64,000 bases of DNA from Pseudoxanthomonas sp. (GCF_002863005.1 NZ_PKDG01000008.1:62001-126000); one strand, 5' to 3'. Positions 17,101-28,343 are shown, numbered from the stretch's first letter. Notes: generated by a model not told the origin, from the letters alone. Numbers and translations are program-made.

Positions 17101-18021
17101 ATGCGCGGGCTGGCCCTGGCCTGCGGCATCGTCATGCTGGTCGGCAGCGTGGGCGACCTCGCGGCTGCCCGCCTGTATCGATGGAAGGACAAGCAGGGCT
17201 ATACGCAGTACGGCGACCAGCCGCCTCCGCCGGAGCAGTTGGCCGGCAGCGGCCTGGACGTCATGCGGTTCCGCAATCCGCCCAGTGCGCTGGTGCGGCT
17301 GCGGCTGGAGAAGCAGGGCACGCGCTACCAGGCGTGGGCCGACAACCTGATGCACGGGCCGGTGCAGGTGCAGTTGGGGTTCCGTCGGCAGCGCGACGTG
17401 CGCAGCGCCCCCGCCCTGCCCGCCCGTGCGGTGGTGCCTGCGCGCAGCAGCGTGCTGGTGGCCGACATCAGCGTGACCGATCCGCTGCGCGGCGGCGATT
17501 TCGAACTGACCCTCGACGGCATGCCGGGTGACCCCGCCAGCCAACCGCAGGATTACGAGTACCGCCTGCCGTTCGACTACGGCCGCGTGCGCGTGGACCA
17601 GGGCCCCGGCGGTCGCTTCAGCCACAGCGATGCGCAGAACCTGCACGCGGTGGATTTCGCGGTGCCGGAGGGCACCCGGATCGTCGCCGCGCGCGAGGGC
17701 CTGGTGATGCAGGTCGAGTCGGACTTCGACAAGGCCGGCCTGAACCGCGAGAAGTACGGTGGCCGCGCCAACTTCATCCGCATCCTGCATCCCGACGGCA
17801 CCATGGCGCTGTACGCGCACCTGAAGGCCGAAGGCGCGCAGGTGCGCGTGGGCCAGTACGTGCGCAAGGGGCAGTACATCGGGCTGTCCGGCAACACCGG
17901 CTTCTCCACCGCCCCCCACCTGCACTTCGTGGTGCAGGCCAACCGCGGCATGCGGCTGGAGTCGGTGCCATTCCGTATGTTCGGCCCGCTTGGCCAGCTG
18001 CAGTTCCCCTCGGGCCGCTGA
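17101..18021 (+). CDS. DUF4124 and M23 family metallopeptidase
   Basis: A 306-residue exported protein with a signal peptide, a DUF4124 domain ('ARLYRWKDKQGYTQYGDQPP'), a middle beta domain, and a C-terminal M23/LytM peptidase domain. The zinc-site region is 'FSHSDAQNLHAVDFAVPEG', and the second motif is 'TAPHLHFVV'. 'NFIRILHPDGTMALYAHL' lies between them. M23 enzymes cut peptidoglycan cross-bridges or act as activators of amidases. All metal ligands appear to be present, so it may be active. The GTG at 17095, overlapping the previous stop, is an alternative start. Confidence 0.88.
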   Translation: MRGLALACGIVMLVGSVGDLAAARLYRWKDKQGYTQYGDQPPPPEQLAGSGLDVMRFRNPPSALVRLRLEKQGTRYQAWADNLMHGPVQVQLGFRRQRDVRSAPALPARAVVPARSSVLVADISVTDPLRGGDFELTLDGMPGDPASQPQDYEYRLPFDYGRVRVDQGPGGRFSHSDAQNLHAVDFAVPEGTRIVAAREGLVMQVESDFDKAGLNREKYGGRANFIRILHPDGTMALYAHLKAEGAQVRVGQYVRKGQYIGLSGNTGFSTAPHLHFVVQANRGMRLESVPFRMFGPLGQLQFPSGR

Positions 18022-18044
18022 GACGGCTGACCCGCCGCGGCCGG

Positions 18045-18050
18045 TATAAT
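18045..18050 (+). promoter_or_regulatory. Candidate -10 box of prfC
   Basis: A perfect TATAAT lies 44 bases before the prfC ATG. No TTGACA-like -35 sits at the proper distance, and there is no clear Shine-Dalgarno sequence before the ATG. Confidence 0.45.
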
Positions 18051-18094
18051 CGCCGCCTTCCCGCTCCTTCAGCGCCCGTCCGGGCGCCCGCCCC

Positions 18095-19711
<1,617 letters not shown>

Positions 19712-19854
19712 ACCCCTCTCGCCCCGGCACGACGGTGAGTCCGTGTCTTGCAGGTTACGTTCGGCGGACACGGGCCGCCCCGGGATGCCGACCGGCGCGT
19801 TGATCCATTAGGCTTTCCCTGGCCGCCATCCGGCGGCGTCATGGGGAGATGTCG

Positions 19855-20097
19855 ATGTATTTTCTCGGGATAGTCCTGCTGTTGGCAGGGGCGATCTGGA
19901 TGACGGTGAATGCTGCGAAGAAGGACGGCGCGCTGGCTGCCGTCTTCTGCTTCATCTGCGGTATCTACACGATCTACTACGGCATCAAGAACTTCGCCGA
20001 GAACAAGATTCCGCTGATCCTGTTCCTGGCCGGATTCGCGCTGTGCCTGGTCTTCCGCCCCGACATGGCGGCACTGAGCGGCGCGGCAGTGATCTGA
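19855..20097 (+). CDS. Small membrane protein of unknown function
   Basis: An 80-residue protein, almost entirely hydrophobic, with about three membrane segments: 'MYFLGIVLLLAGAIWM', 'GALAAVFCFICGIYTIYYGI' and 'KIPLILFLAGFALCLVF'. I do not recognise a named function. Similar small membrane proteins are common in Xanthomonadaceae. The ATG at 19855 is preferred over the one at 19849 because GGGGAG (19843-19848) is then 6 bases upstream instead of touching the start. A strong hairpin follows the stop. Confidence 0.72.
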   Translation: MYFLGIVLLLAGAIWMTVNAAKKDGALAAVFCFICGIYTIYYGIKNFAENKIPLILFLAGFALCLVFRPDMAALSGAAVI

Positions 20098-20107
20098 TCC
20101 GCCTCGA

Positions 20108-20138
20108 GGCGGGCTGCCGGACCCTTCGGCAGCCCGCC
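20108..20138 (+). terminator. Strong hairpin after the small membrane protein gene
   Basis: A perfect 12 base-pair stem (GGCGGGCTGCCG / CGGCAGCCCGCC) with a 7-base loop lies 10 bases after the stop. No T-run follows, so it may act by RNA stability or with Rho rather than as a classic terminator. Confidence 0.6.
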
Positions 20139-20200
20139 GCAGGCTGACTGGACGGCCGCGGAGGCATGCACCTCATGCTGCATTGCGGTAACGTTGCGAC

Positions 20201-20893
20201 ATGAACGAGCCGACCTCTTTCGAAACCCTTCGTGCACGGAAACGCGCCGACCATCTGGTCGATCTGCGCGACGAGATCGCAAGCGCGCTGACGCACGGCC
20301 TCGGCGCCGTGGCGGCACTGGCGGGAGGCGCGGTGCTGATCACGCTCGCCGCCATCTACGGGGACGGCTGGCAGCTAGGCGCGTCGATCGTCTTCGGCAT
20401 CACGCTGCTCCTGCTCTATACCGCGTCCACGCTCTATCACGCCATCCAGCATCCGGTCGCCAAGGGCCGCCTGAAGGTTTTCGATCACTGCGCGATCTAC
20501 CTGCTGATCGCGGGCACCTACACGCCCTTCACGCTGATCGGCCTGCGCGGGCCGTGGGGCTGGGGACTGTTCACCGCGATCTGGACGATCGCCATCGCCG
20601 GCGTGATCTTCAAGCTGTTCTATACCGGCCGCTTCAAGCTGCTGTCGACGATCCTCTACATCGCGATGGGCTGGCTGGTGGTGGTGGCGATCAAGCCGTT
20701 GCTGACCTCGGTGGATCCGTGGACGCTCGGCTGGCTGCTGGCCGGCGGCCTGTTCTATACGCTGGGCACCTTCTTCTACCATCGCGAATCGATCCGCTAT
20801 TCGCATGCGATCTGGCACCTGTTCGTGATCGCCGGCAGTGTGTGTCACTTCGTCGCCGTCACCCAGCAGGTGCTGATGCCGCGGCTGGCGTGA
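20201..20893 (+). CDS. Hemolysin III / PAQR family membrane protein (TrhA-like)
   Basis: A 230-residue protein with seven predicted membrane helices, of the hemolysin III (PAQR) family. Family histidines and acids are present in 'DEIASALTHGLGAVAAL', 'YTASTLYHAIQHP', 'LKVFDHCAIYLLIAGTYTPF' and 'SHAIWHLFVIAGSVCHFVAV', which form the zinc site in eukaryotic homologs. In E. coli the relative TrhA affects membrane energetics and fluidity; 'hemolysin' is historical. It sits alone between the small membrane protein and the AsmA gene. Confidence 0.92.
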   Translation: MNEPTSFETLRARKRADHLVDLRDEIASALTHGLGAVAALAGGAVLITLAAIYGDGWQLGASIVFGITLLLLYTASTLYHAIQHPVAKGRLKVFDHCAIYLLIAGTYTPFTLIGLRGPWGWGLFTAIWTIAIAGVIFKLFYTGRFKLLSTILYIAMGWLVVVAIKPLLTSVDPWTLGWLLAGGLFYTLGTFFYHRESIRYSHAIWHLFVIAGSVCHFVAVTQQVLMPRLA

Positions 20894-20980
20894 AACGCGC
20901 GTCGACGTTCGTGTCCCGCACATGAACCGCCTAGCCTGCGTTTCGCAACCCGTGAACACGCGGTTGCCAACCATGGGCCC

Positions 20981-22930
20981 ATGACCGCGACTTCCACTCC
21001 TCGTCGTCGTTTCGCCTTGCGCCCCCTGTCGCGTACCGGCGCGATCGTGATCGGCGTGCTGGCGGCGATCATCGTGGTCATCGCCGTGCTGTTCGAATGG
21101 AACTGGCTGCGTCGCCCCATCGAACGCATCGTCGAATGGCAGACCGGCCGCAGCTTCCACATCGCCGGCAATCTCGACGTGGATCTCGGGCGTGTGACCA
21201 CGGCGCGCGCGGAGGGGCTGACGTTCGGCAATGCCTCGTGGTCCCGTGTGCCGACCATGGCGGCAGCGGATCGCGCCGAGGTGAGCGTGGAAGTCTTCCC
21301 GTTTCTCTTCAGGCGCGAGACACGGATCCCGCGCGTGCGCCTGACCCATCCCCGGCTGCGCCTGGAGACAGGGCCCGAAGGCGTGGGCAACTGGGTCTTC
21401 GGTGACCGCTCTGGCGAAAACCGGACGCGCTTTCGCGAGCTGTGGATCGATGACGGTCGCTTGCTGTTTCTCGACCCCGTGCGCAAGACCGATCTGGACA
21501 TCCAGCTTTCCAGCATCCGGCAGGCGACACCGGATGCACCGGCGGCAGTCGACCTGAAGGGCAAGGGCCGCTGGGCAGGCAATGCGCTCACGCTGCAGGG
21601 CCAGGTGGCCTCACCGCTCGCGCTGCGCGACACCGACAAGCCCTACCGTATCGACCTGCGCGCCAGGGCCGGGGCGACACGCGCGCATGCACGCGGCACG
21701 CTGCTCGATCCGTTCCGCTTGCGCGACTTCGACCTGCGCTTGATGCTTGCGGGGCAGGACATGGAGGATCTGTTCCCCCTGATCGGCATCGCGACCCCTT
21801 CCACGCCCCCCTATCGCCTGGACGGGCGATTCACGCGCGACGGCAACACATGGCGCTACGACGATTTCACCGGCGTGGTCGGCGACAGCGACCTTGCCGG
21901 TACGGCCAGCGTCACCGTGGGGCGCGAACGCCCGCTGTTCAAGGCGAACCTGGTGTCCAAGCGCCTGGATTTCGACGACCTGGCCGGGTTCGTCGGCGCG
22001 CCTCCGCAGACCGACGCCCGCGAAGCCAGCAACGCAGAGCAGCGTGCGGAAGCGGCGGCGTTGGCGGCGGATGCACGCGTGCTGCCGGACACGCCCTACA
22101 ACCTCGCCAAGCTGCGCGCGATGGATGCCGACGTCCGCTGGAAGGCGCACCGCATCAACGCGCCGGGCCTTCCCATCGACGACATGGACGCGCACCTGCT
22201 GCTGGATGCCGGCCTGTTGCGGCTGGAGCCGTTGAACTTCGGCGTCGCGCAGGGCGATATCCGGTCGCAGATCCGCATGGATGCCCGCAGCGACACCATC
22301 CGGACACAGGCGACGATCGCCGCGCGCCGGCTGGACCTGGGTGAGCTGTTTCCGCAGGCCGAACTGACGAAGACCGCCATCGGCCGCATCGGCGGCGACA
22401 TCAAGATCACCGGGACCGGCAACTCGGTCGCCGGCATCCTGGGCACGGCCGATGGCGACATCGCGCTCGGCATGGGCCGTGGGCAGATCAGCAACCTGCT
22501 GATGGAACTCGCCGGCCTGGACATCGCGGAGTCATTGAAGTTCCTGGTCACCCGGGACAAGACCGTGCCGGTACGCTGTGCCTTCGGCGACTTCGCGGTC
22601 AAGGACGGCGTGATGGACGCCCGGTCGCTCGCCTTCGATACCAGCGACACGATCATCGTCGGCACCGGCCGCATCAGCCTGAAGGACGAAACACTGGATC
22701 TGGAAATGAGGCCGCGTCCGAAGGATCGCAGCATCCTCGCGTTGCGCTCGCCGCTGGTCGTCGGCGGCACGTTCAAGGACCCTTCGTTCCGTCCCGACTT
22801 CAAACGCCTGGGCCTGCGCGGCGCGGTCGCGGTGGCGCTGGGCAGCATCGCCCCGCCTGCGGCGCTGCTGGCGACGATCGAGGTGGGGCCGGGCGAAGAC
22901 AGCGCGTGCGGCGGCCAGTACGCGAAGTGA
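20981..22930 (+). CDS. AsmA family protein
   Basis: A 649-residue envelope protein with one N-terminal membrane anchor ('GAIVIGVLAAIIVVIAVLF') and a long periplasmic part built of repeating beta strands. Typical AsmA-family parts are the early 'GRSFHIAGNLDVDLGRV', the repeated 'RLDLGELFPQAEL' and 'GRIGGDIKITGTGNSVAGIL' region, and the C-terminal 'PLVVGGTFKDPSFRPDFKRL'. Proteins of this family (AsmA, TamB, YhdP) are bridge-like and are implicated in moving phospholipids to the outer membrane. This one is the size of AsmA. It converges on the CBS gene with 6 bases between stops. Confidence 0.9.
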   Translation: MTATSTPRRRFALRPLSRTGAIVIGVLAAIIVVIAVLFEWNWLRRPIERIVEWQTGRSFHIAGNLDVDLGRVTTARAEGLTFGNASWSRVPTMAAADRAEVSVEVFPFLFRRETRIPRVRLTHPRLRLETGPEGVGNWVFGDRSGENRTRFRELWIDDGRLLFLDPVRKTDLDIQLSSIRQATPDAPAAVDLKGKGRWAGNALTLQGQVASPLALRDTDKPYRIDLRARAGATRAHARGTLLDPFRLRDFDLRLMLAGQDMEDLFPLIGIATPSTPPYRLDGRFTRDGNTWRYDDFTGVVGDSDLAGTASVTVGRERPLFKANLVSKRLDFDDLAGFVGAPPQTDAREASNAEQRAEAAALAADARVLPDTPYNLAKLRAMDADVRWKAHRINAPGLPIDDMDAHLLLDAGLLRLEPLNFGVAQGDIRSQIRMDARSDTIRTQATIAARRLDLGELFPQAELTKTAIGRIGGDIKITGTGNSVAGILGTADGDIALGMGRGQISNLLMELAGLDIAESLKFLVTRDKTVPVRCAFGDFAVKDGVMDARSLAFDTSDTIIVGTGRISLKDETLDLEMRPRPKDRSILALRSPLVVGGTFKDPSFRPDFKRLGLRGAVAVALGSIAPPAALLATIEVGPGEDSACGGQYAK

Positions 22931-22936
22931 TGCGGC

Positions 22937-23365
22937 TCAGCTGGCGATGTAGCGCTGCAGCTGGTCCAGTTCCACCTGCTGGTCTTCGATCACCGCCTTC
23001 ACCAGATCGCCGATCGAGATGACGCCGACGATGGCGTCCCCGTCGGCCACCGGCAGGTGGCGGATCCGGTGCTCGGTGACGACCTTCATGCAATGGTCGA
23101 CGCTGTCGTCGGGCCGAACGGTGACGACTTTCGCCGTCATGATGTCGCGCACCGGCGTGTTGGAAGACGAGCGCCCCTGCAACACCACCTTGCGGGCGTA
23201 ATCGCGCTCCGACACGATGCCGCACAACCGTGGCCCCTGCATGGCGAGCACGGCGCCGACGCCTTTTTCGGCCATCAGCCTGATGGCGTCGAGGACGGAG
23301 GCGTCGGGGGATACGGCGAAGACTTCAGGGGCCTTGGCCCCCAGCAACTGACGAACCGTGCGCAT
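22937..23365 (-). CDS. Two-CBS-domain protein
   Basis: A 142-residue cytoplasmic protein made of two CBS domains that together form one nucleotide-binding Bateman module. Visible landmarks are 'AVSPDASVLDAIRLMAEKGV' and 'CGIVSERDYARKVVL' in the first, and 'VVTVRPDDSVDHCMKVVTEH' and 'VGVISIGDLVKAVIED' in the second. Such stand-alone pairs usually sense AMP/ATP or SAM. The partner is not known. GGAG lies about 7 bases before the ATG at 23365. The end of the upstream glycosyltransferase overlaps the first 41 bases in another frame. Confidence 0.93.
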   Translation of the reverse strand: MRTVRQLLGAKAPEVFAVSPDASVLDAIRLMAEKGVGAVLAMQGPRLCGIVSERDYARKVVLQGRSSSNTPVRDIMTAKVVTVRPDDSVDHCMKVVTEHRIRHLPVADGDAIVGVISIGDLVKAVIEDQQVELDQLQRYIAS

Positions 23366-24362
23366 GGCGATCTCCGGGATAGGGAGCGGGTCGATCTGGC
23401 CCGGCCAAGGATACTCCTGCCGACGCGGGTTGCCACGCATCCACCAGGTACAGGGGTCGCTGCTTGGATTCCTCGTACAGGCGCCCCAGGTACTCGCCGA
23501 TCAGTCCCAGTGCCACCAGCTGCGTGCCGCCGAGGAACAGGATCACCGTCATCATCGTCGGCCAGCCGGCCACCGGATCGCCGAACAGCAGCGCCTTCCC
23601 GACGATGTAGATCGCAAAGGCGAAGGCGAGCAGCGCGGTCAGCACGCCGATGTAGGTCGCCACGCGCAACGGCGCGGTGCTGAAGCTGGTGATGCCCTCC
23701 AGCGCGAAGTTCCACAGCTTCCAGAAGCCGAAACTGCTGCTGCCCGCCACGCGCGCATCGCGATGGTACGGCACCGATTTCTGGTTGAAGCCCACCCAGC
23801 CGAACAACCCCTTCATGAAACGGTGGCGCTCGCGCAGTTCGCGCAGCGCCGCCAGGGCACGCGGCGACAGCAGGCGGAAGTCGCCGGTGTCGGCCGGGAT
23901 GGGCGTCTTCGACAGGCGACCGATCACGCGATAGAACGCATGCGCGGTGGCGCGCTTCAGCCAGCTTTCGCCCTCCCGCTCGACGCGCGTGCCGTGCACG
24001 TTGTCGTAGCCGGCCTGCCAGGCGCGCACGAAGTCCAGGATCAACTCCGGCGGGTCCTGCCCGTCCGCATCGAGGATTACGGCCGCACCGGTGTCCACGC
24101 GGTCCAGGCCGGCGGTCAGCGCCGCTTCCTTGCCGAAGTTGCGCGACAGCCGCAACAGCGACACCCGCGGATCGTCCGCCGCCAGCGCGCGCATCACCGC
24201 CCATGTGTCGTCGCGGCTGCCGTCATCGACGTAGAGCACGCGACCCTGCACGCCCTCCAGCGCGTCCAGCGACGCCAGGATGCGCGGGTGCAGCAGCGGC
24301 AGCGCTTGCGCTTCGTTGTACGCCGCCACCACGACGGTGACCTGAGGCGCCGCGCCGATCAT
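23325..24362 (-). CDS. Family 2 glycosyltransferase with C-terminal membrane segments (polyprenyl-phosphate type)
   Basis: A 345-residue membrane-linked GT2 glycosyltransferase of the DPM1/ArnC/GtrB kind, which transfers a sugar from a nucleotide donor to undecaprenyl or dolichyl phosphate. The N-terminal fold shows '[19 protein letters not shown]', '[12 protein letters not shown]' and '[14 protein letters not shown]', the DxD metal site. Two membrane helices follow ('[20 protein letters not shown]', '[19 protein letters not shown]'). The sugar is unknown. Its start overlaps the mtgA stop by 4 bases, so lipid-linked sugar and peptidoglycan synthesis are coupled in one transcript. The last 14 codons overlap the CBS gene. 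Confidence 0.9.
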   Translation of the reverse strand: MIGAAPQVTVVVAAYNEAQALPLLHPRILASLDALEGVQGRVLYVDDGSRDDTWAVMRALAADDPRVSLLRLSRNFGKEAALTAGLDRVDTGAAVILDADGQDPPELILDFVRAWQAGYDNVHGTRVEREGESWLKRATAHAFYRVIGRLSKTPIPADTGDFRLLSPRALAALRELRERHRFMKGLFGWVGFNQKSVPYHRDARVAGSSSFGFWKLWNFALEGITSFSTAPLRVATYIGVLTALLAFAFAIYIVGKALLFGDPVAGWPTMMTVILFLGGTQLVALGLIGEYLGRLYEESKQRPLYLVDAWQPASAGVSLAGPDRPAPYPGDRHAHGSSVAGGQGP

Positions 24363-25138
24363 GGCAGCGCCTCGAGATAGGTGGTGCCGCCGATCTGCCG
24401 CACCTGGCGTTCGATGCGTGTCGCGCGCCGCTGCACGTACGGCCCGGGACGAGGGGCGCTGTAGCGGCGGGGGGACGGCAGCACGGCGGCCAGACGCGCG
24501 CTTTCGTTGGACGTCAGGCGCGCGGCGTCCTTGCCCCAGTAACGTCGTGCCGCCGCCTGCCCGCCATAGACGCCGTCGCCGAACTCGGCGACGTTGGCAT
24601 AGACCTCCAGGATGCGGCGCTTCGACCACAGGGTTTCGATCAGCAGCGTGTACCAGGCCTCCAGCCCCTTGCGCGTCCATCGGCTCACGCGGTTGCTGCC
24701 CTGCCAGAGGAAGAGGTTCTTCGCGACCTGCTGGCTGATCGTGCTTGCGCCGCGCAGGCGCGTCACCGGCCTGCCGCGCTTCTCCGCGCGCTCGACCATC
24801 TTGCGGTTGTGCACGCGCGCCTTCTCGATCGCCGCCAAGTCGAAGCCGCGGTGCGTGGCGAAGTTCTGGTCCTCCGCCGCGACCATCGACAACGGCAGGC
24901 TTGGCGCCATCTCGTCCAGATCGCGCCAGTCGTAGGCCAGCCGGAAACCGACGTCTCCCTTGCCCCAGGCCTCGACCAGGCGCGCCGCCATGAAGGCGGT
25001 GAACGGCGGGTCGACGAAACGCAGCACGACGACCTGCAGCACGCTGGCAGCAGCGAACAGGAAAGGCAGGGCGAGCAGCCAGCGGAGCCAGCGGCGACGG
25101 GCTACGCGGGGAATGGAACCGTCCGATTTTGAGCGCAT
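24359..25138 (-). CDS. mtgA: Monofunctional biosynthetic peptidoglycan transglycosylase
   Basis: A 259-residue GT51 transglycosylase that polymerises lipid II into glycan strands. One membrane anchor ('[20 protein letters not shown]') is followed by the GT51 motifs: '[15 protein letters not shown]' with the catalytic Glu, '[17 protein letters not shown]', '[20 protein letters not shown]' and '[15 protein letters not shown]'. There is no transpeptidase domain, hence monofunctional. It is divergent from the TPR-hydroxylase gene, with about 50 bases between the preferred starts. Confidence 0.96.
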   Translation of the reverse strand: MRSKSDGSIPRVARRRWLRWLLALPFLFAAASVLQVVVLRFVDPPFTAFMAARLVEAWGKGDVGFRLAYDWRDLDEMAPSLPLSMVAAEDQNFATHRGFDLAAIEKARVHNRKMVERAEKRGRPVTRLRGASTISQQVAKNLFLWQGSNRVSRWTRKGLEAWYTLLIETLWSKRRILEVYANVAEFGDGVYGGQAAARRYWGKDAARLTSNESARLAAVLPSPRRYSAPRPGPYVQRRATRIERQVRQIGGTTYLEALP

Positions 25139-25189
25139 GGCATCCAAATGCGAGAATGGGGTCTCAACAGTCCGCTGGTCATCCGCCTT

Positions 25190-26482
25190 ATGAACGCACG
25201 CACCGAGACGCTGGTAGCCGACTTGATGAGAGAGGGCGACCAGCTGGCCCAAAGCGGCCAGTCCGTCTCCGCAGCGGTCCGTTGGCACAAGGTGCTCGAG
25301 CTCGAGCCGGAGTTTCCGCCAGCGCTCAACCACCTGGCCATGCAGGCCATGCAGCGGGGCGACCTGTCCGTCGCGCGCGACCTGTTGCAACGCGCCGTGG
25401 CAGCGGCACCGGACTATACGATGGCGCACGCCAATCTGTCCCGGGTCTACTCCGCCATGGGCGACGCGGATGCCGCCCTGGCCCAGATCAATGCCGCCCT
25501 CAAGGCAGAACCGGTCGCATGGGGCGTGCACATCGAAAAGGCACGCCTGCTGGAGGAACGCGGCAAGGACCGCGCGGCCGCGTCCTCCTACGGCGCAGCG
25601 ATGGCCTACATGCCCGAGGCGCTCCAGCAGGCGCCCGAACTGCAGCCGTTGATCCAGCATGCTCGCCGCAAGGTGGCGGAGAACCAGGCGCAGATGCGCG
25701 AGTTCCTGCTCGCCCGGATGGGGGACCAGTTGCGCACCGGCTCGCCGCGCCAGCTCGAGCGCTTCCAGCACAGCCTGGATGTGGTGACCGGACGTCGCGA
25801 CATGGCGCTGTCCCGGCCGCTGACGCTGCCGTTCCCTCGCTTGCCGTCGATACCGATCTTCCATCGCGAGGATTTCGACTGGGCGCCCGCCGTCGAAGCC
25901 GCTTTCCCCGACATGCTCCGTGAGCTCCAGTCATTGCTGGAGGAAAACGCAGAGTTCGTCCCCTACGTGGAAATGTCGGACTACGAGCCCAAGGGACAGT
26001 TCGCGCCGCTCGATCGCAATCTGGACTGGGGCGCCTACTATTTCTGGAAAAGCGGCAAACTGGACGAAGACCACGCCAGGCGCTGTCCCAAGACCGTTGC
26101 CGCATTGTCCGACCACGCCCCCATGTGCAGGGTGCCGGACCGCGCGCCGGTGACGTTCTTCTCCGCGCTCAAGCCGGGCACGCATATCGCGCCCCATCAC
26201 GGGGCAACGAACACCCGCCTGACCGTCCACATGCCGCTGATCATCCCCCCCGACTGCGCACTTCGCGTCGGCGGCGAAACGCATGTCTGGAAGCCCGGCG
26301 AGTTGGTGATGTTCGACGACACCATCCTGCACGAAGCCTGGAACAACAGCGATCGCCTGCGCGTGGTGCTCATCTTCGACGTATGGCATCCCATGTTGAC
26401 GTCAGTCGAACGGGAACTGGTCTGCACGACCATCCAGGGAATGCTGGATTACAACGGCCACGACGCCATGGGTGAGCTGTGA
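25190..26482 (+). CDS. TPR protein fused to an aspartyl/asparaginyl beta-hydroxylase domain
   Basis: A 430-residue cytoplasmic protein. Residues about 1-170 are tetratricopeptide repeats ('[20 protein letters not shown]', '[20 protein letters not shown]'), which suggest protein binding. The C-terminal part is an AspH-type Fe(II)/2-oxoglutarate dioxygenase: '[20 protein letters not shown]' with His336/337, '[13 protein letters not shown]', and '[20 protein letters not shown]' with His381. The spacing of about 45 residues between metal histidines is that of human AspH. It should hydroxylate the beta carbon of Asp or Asn in a protein or a free substrate. The ATG at 25148 would leave only 9 bases to mtgA, so 25190 is preferred. 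It is coupled to hslO by a 4-base overlap. Confidence 0.88.
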   Translation: MNARTETLVADLMREGDQLAQSGQSVSAAVRWHKVLELEPEFPPALNHLAMQAMQRGDLSVARDLLQRAVAAAPDYTMAHANLSRVYSAMGDADAALAQINAALKAEPVAWGVHIEKARLLEERGKDRAAASSYGAAMAYMPEALQQAPELQPLIQHARRKVAENQAQMREFLLARMGDQLRTGSPRQLERFQHSLDVVTGRRDMALSRPLTLPFPRLPSIPIFHREDFDWAPAVEAAFPDMLRELQSLLEENAEFVPYVEMSDYEPKGQFAPLDRNLDWGAYYFWKSGKLDEDHARRCPKTVAALSDHAPMCRVPDRAPVTFFSALKPGTHIAPHHGATNTRLTVHMPLIIPPDCALRVGGETHVWKPGELVMFDDTILHEAWNNSDRLRVVLIFDVWHPMLTSVERELVCTTIQGMLDYNGHDAMGEL

Positions 26483-27360
26483 ACGACGGGGTGACCCGCT
26501 TCCTGCTGCCCGCCGCCGGCGTCCGCGGCGTGGCGGTGCGTCTCGAAGACACCTGGCAGACCGTCGGTGGCCGCGCCGACTACCCGCCGTCGGCCCGCGA
26601 GCTGCTCGGCGAAGCCAGTGCGGCGGCGGTGCTGTTCACGGGTCATACCAAGGTCGACGGGCGCCTGTCGATCCAGCTCCGCAGCCAGGGCACCTTGCGG
26701 AGCCTGTTTGCCGAATGCACCGCGGCGGGTACGGTGCGCGGCATCGCGCAGTTGTCCACGGCCGGAGACGCGCCGCGCGACCTCCGCGACCTGGGCGAGG
26801 ACGCCCTGCTGGCGATCACCGTTGAAAACCCCGGCCTGGACCCGCGCGAGCCGCAGCGCTACCAGAGCCTGGTCGGCCTGCAGGCCAGCCGCCTGGCAGA
26901 AGCCTTCGAAGACTACTTCCGCCAGTCCGAGCAGCTGCCGACGCGCCTGCTGCTGGCCGCCGACGGTGACCGGGCCTGCGGCCTGATGCTGCAGAAGCTG
27001 CCCGGCGACGAAGGCGATGACGATGGCTGGAGCCGGGCGGGCGCCCTGTTCGATACGCTGAGCGAGGCCGAGCTGCTGGCCACGCCCGTGCCGGTGCTGC
27101 TGCACCGCCTGTTCCATGAGGAAGCCCCGCAAATCCTGACGGAGCGCGCAGTTCGCTTCGGCTGCTCTTGTTCGCGGGAACGGGTCGAGAGCATGCTGCA
27201 GTCGTTGGGAGAAGAGGAAGCGACCGCGGCGCTGGCCGATGGGGTGGCGGAAGTGCGTTGCGAGTTCTGTGGGCAGGAGTATCGGTTCTCCGCCCCGCAG
27301 ATCGCGGAACTATTCAGCCAGCTGCGGGTCGACATGGAAGCGCCCAGCCGCCTTCAGTAG
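26479..27360 (+). CDS. hslO: Hsp33 family redox-regulated chaperone
   Basis: A 293-residue holdase chaperone of the Hsp33 family. Its C-terminal zinc switch is complete: 'FGCSCSRERVESML' and 'EVRCEFCGQEYRFS', four cysteines that oxidise to disulfides and activate the protein during oxidative heat stress. The N-terminal domain carries 'VAVRLEDTWQTV', 'VLFTGHTKVDGRLSIQL' and 'RGIAQLSTAGD'. Translation starts at a GTG that overlaps the stop of the hydroxylase gene (GTGA), so the two are co-translated. This pairing is worth noting because AspH and Hsp33 have no obvious common pathway. Confidence 0.95.
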   Translation: MNDGVTRFLLPAAGVRGVAVRLEDTWQTVGGRADYPPSARELLGEASAAAVLFTGHTKVDGRLSIQLRSQGTLRSLFAECTAAGTVRGIAQLSTAGDAPRDLRDLGEDALLAITVENPGLDPREPQRYQSLVGLQASRLAEAFEDYFRQSEQLPTRLLLAADGDRACGLMLQKLPGDEGDDDGWSRAGALFDTLSEAELLATPVPVLLHRLFHEEAPQILTERAVRFGCSCSRERVESMLQSLGEEEATAALADGVAEVRCEFCGQEYRFSAPQIAELFSQLRVDMEAPSRLQ

Positions 27361-27390
27361 TTCCGGCGGTCGGCGGGCAGCGTCGGGGAC

Positions 27391-27442
27391 TTGTTAAAGA
27401 AACATAAACGGCATAGCATCGGTTCCCCTTCGGGAGGGGAAC
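27391..27442 (+). promoter_or_regulatory. Candidate promoter and leader hairpin before the barrel-like protein gene
   Basis: TTGTTA (27391-27396) and TAGCAT (27414-27419) are spaced by 17 bases. Just downstream, GTTCCCC and GGGGAAC (27422-27428 / 27436-27442) form a 7 base-pair hairpin. An AGGAG follows at 27456-27460, 13 bases before the ATG. Confidence 0.4.
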
Positions 27443-27473
27443 TCCGGGTCGACCCAGGAGTCTGAAGCCAGCC

Positions 27474-28343
27474 ATGAACCTGCGTAGCCTTTCACTGCCG
27501 CTCGCCCTGCTGCTCGCCCTTGGCGGGGCGGCGGATGCGCATGCGCAGAAAAGCACGCGCAAGCCGGCCGCGGACCCGCAGGCGACCGCCCTTCCCATCT
27601 GGAACAACGACGGCAAGGTCGAGGCAGTGCTGCTGCTCGAGCCGACCGGCCAGGCCGAGGCCGGCGCGCGTTGGCGCCTGGGGCGCAACTCACTGACCAC
27701 CGCATTCGGCCTGGACAGCGGCGACGCCCTGGGCCTGGTGTGCAACCGCAAGGCGGGTGTCGTCGGCAACATCGGCAACCTGGCGAGCCACTGCATGCTG
27801 GCCACGCTCGGCGACGATGATCAGGACACGGCAAGCCAGCGCGTGAGCGCATCCGCCGTCCTGAGCCGTCCCGGGGGCAAGCTGGGACTGTCGGCCGGCA
27901 CCGGCCGCGACACCCTGCCGGCCTGGCTGTCCTCGGGCCGCGGCGGAAGCCGGGTTGAGCAGAACGACCTGGCCGTGTTCGGGCAGAAGAACATCGGACG
28001 CGAAGGGTTCGTGTCGATCGGCGGCGCCGTGGCCAAGGCCACGCTGGTGCCCGTCTCCGACCTGCCGGCTCTCGCCGATCGCTGGAACAGCCGCAGCCTG
28101 ACCGTCGGCGGTGGCTACGGCCCCTTCAGCGCCAATATCGTCGGCCGCGTCATCGACGTGCCCGGCCAGCCTGGCAAGTTCGAAGGCTTGGGCCTCGGCC
28201 TGACCTGGCGCACTCCCTGGAGTGGGCAGCTGACGGTCGGGGCCGAAAACGTCATCACCCGCGGCAAGAATCCCTTCTCGTTGACCAACGAGAACGCCGA
28301 CGAAGGCACCGTGCCGTACGTGCGTTACGAGCAGGACCTCTAG
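27474..28343 (+). CDS. Exported beta-rich protein, probably outer membrane; function unknown
   Basis: A 289-residue protein with a clean signal peptide ('LSLPLALLLALGGAADAHA'). The mature chain alternates short hydrophobic and polar stretches, as in small outer-membrane barrels: 'SLTTAFGLDSGDALGLVC', 'GGKLGLSAGTGRD', 'GREGFVSIGGAVAKATLV', 'SLTVGGGYGPFSANIVGRVI', 'GLGLGLTWRTPWSGQLTVG'. Two cysteines ('LVCNRK', 'ASHCML') could form a disulfide. It ends in 'YVRYEQDL', not the classic final Phe. I do not recognise a characterised family. It is immediately upstream of the first sulfotransferase gene (1 base between stop and TTG), so the pair are probably one operon. Confidence 0.72.
   Translation: MNLRSLSLPLALLLALGGAADAHAQKSTRKPAADPQATALPIWNNDGKVEAVLLLEPTGQAEAGARWRLGRNSLTTAFGLDSGDALGLVCNRKAGVVGNIGNLASHCMLATLGDDDQDTASQRVSASAVLSRPGGKLGLSAGTGRDTLPAWLSSGRGGSRVEQNDLAVFGQKNIGREGFVSIGGAVAKATLVPVSDLPALADRWNSRSLTVGGGYGPFSANIVGRVIDVPGQPGKFEGLGLGLTWRTPWSGQLTVGAENVITRGKNPFSLTNENADEGTVPYVRYEQDL

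Noticed and set aside
20108..20138. Reading the 12 base-pair hairpin as a REP element
   Set aside because: Its sequence does not match the GTAGGAGCGG family of the pilus block, and it lies directly after a stop codon, so terminator-like use is simpler.
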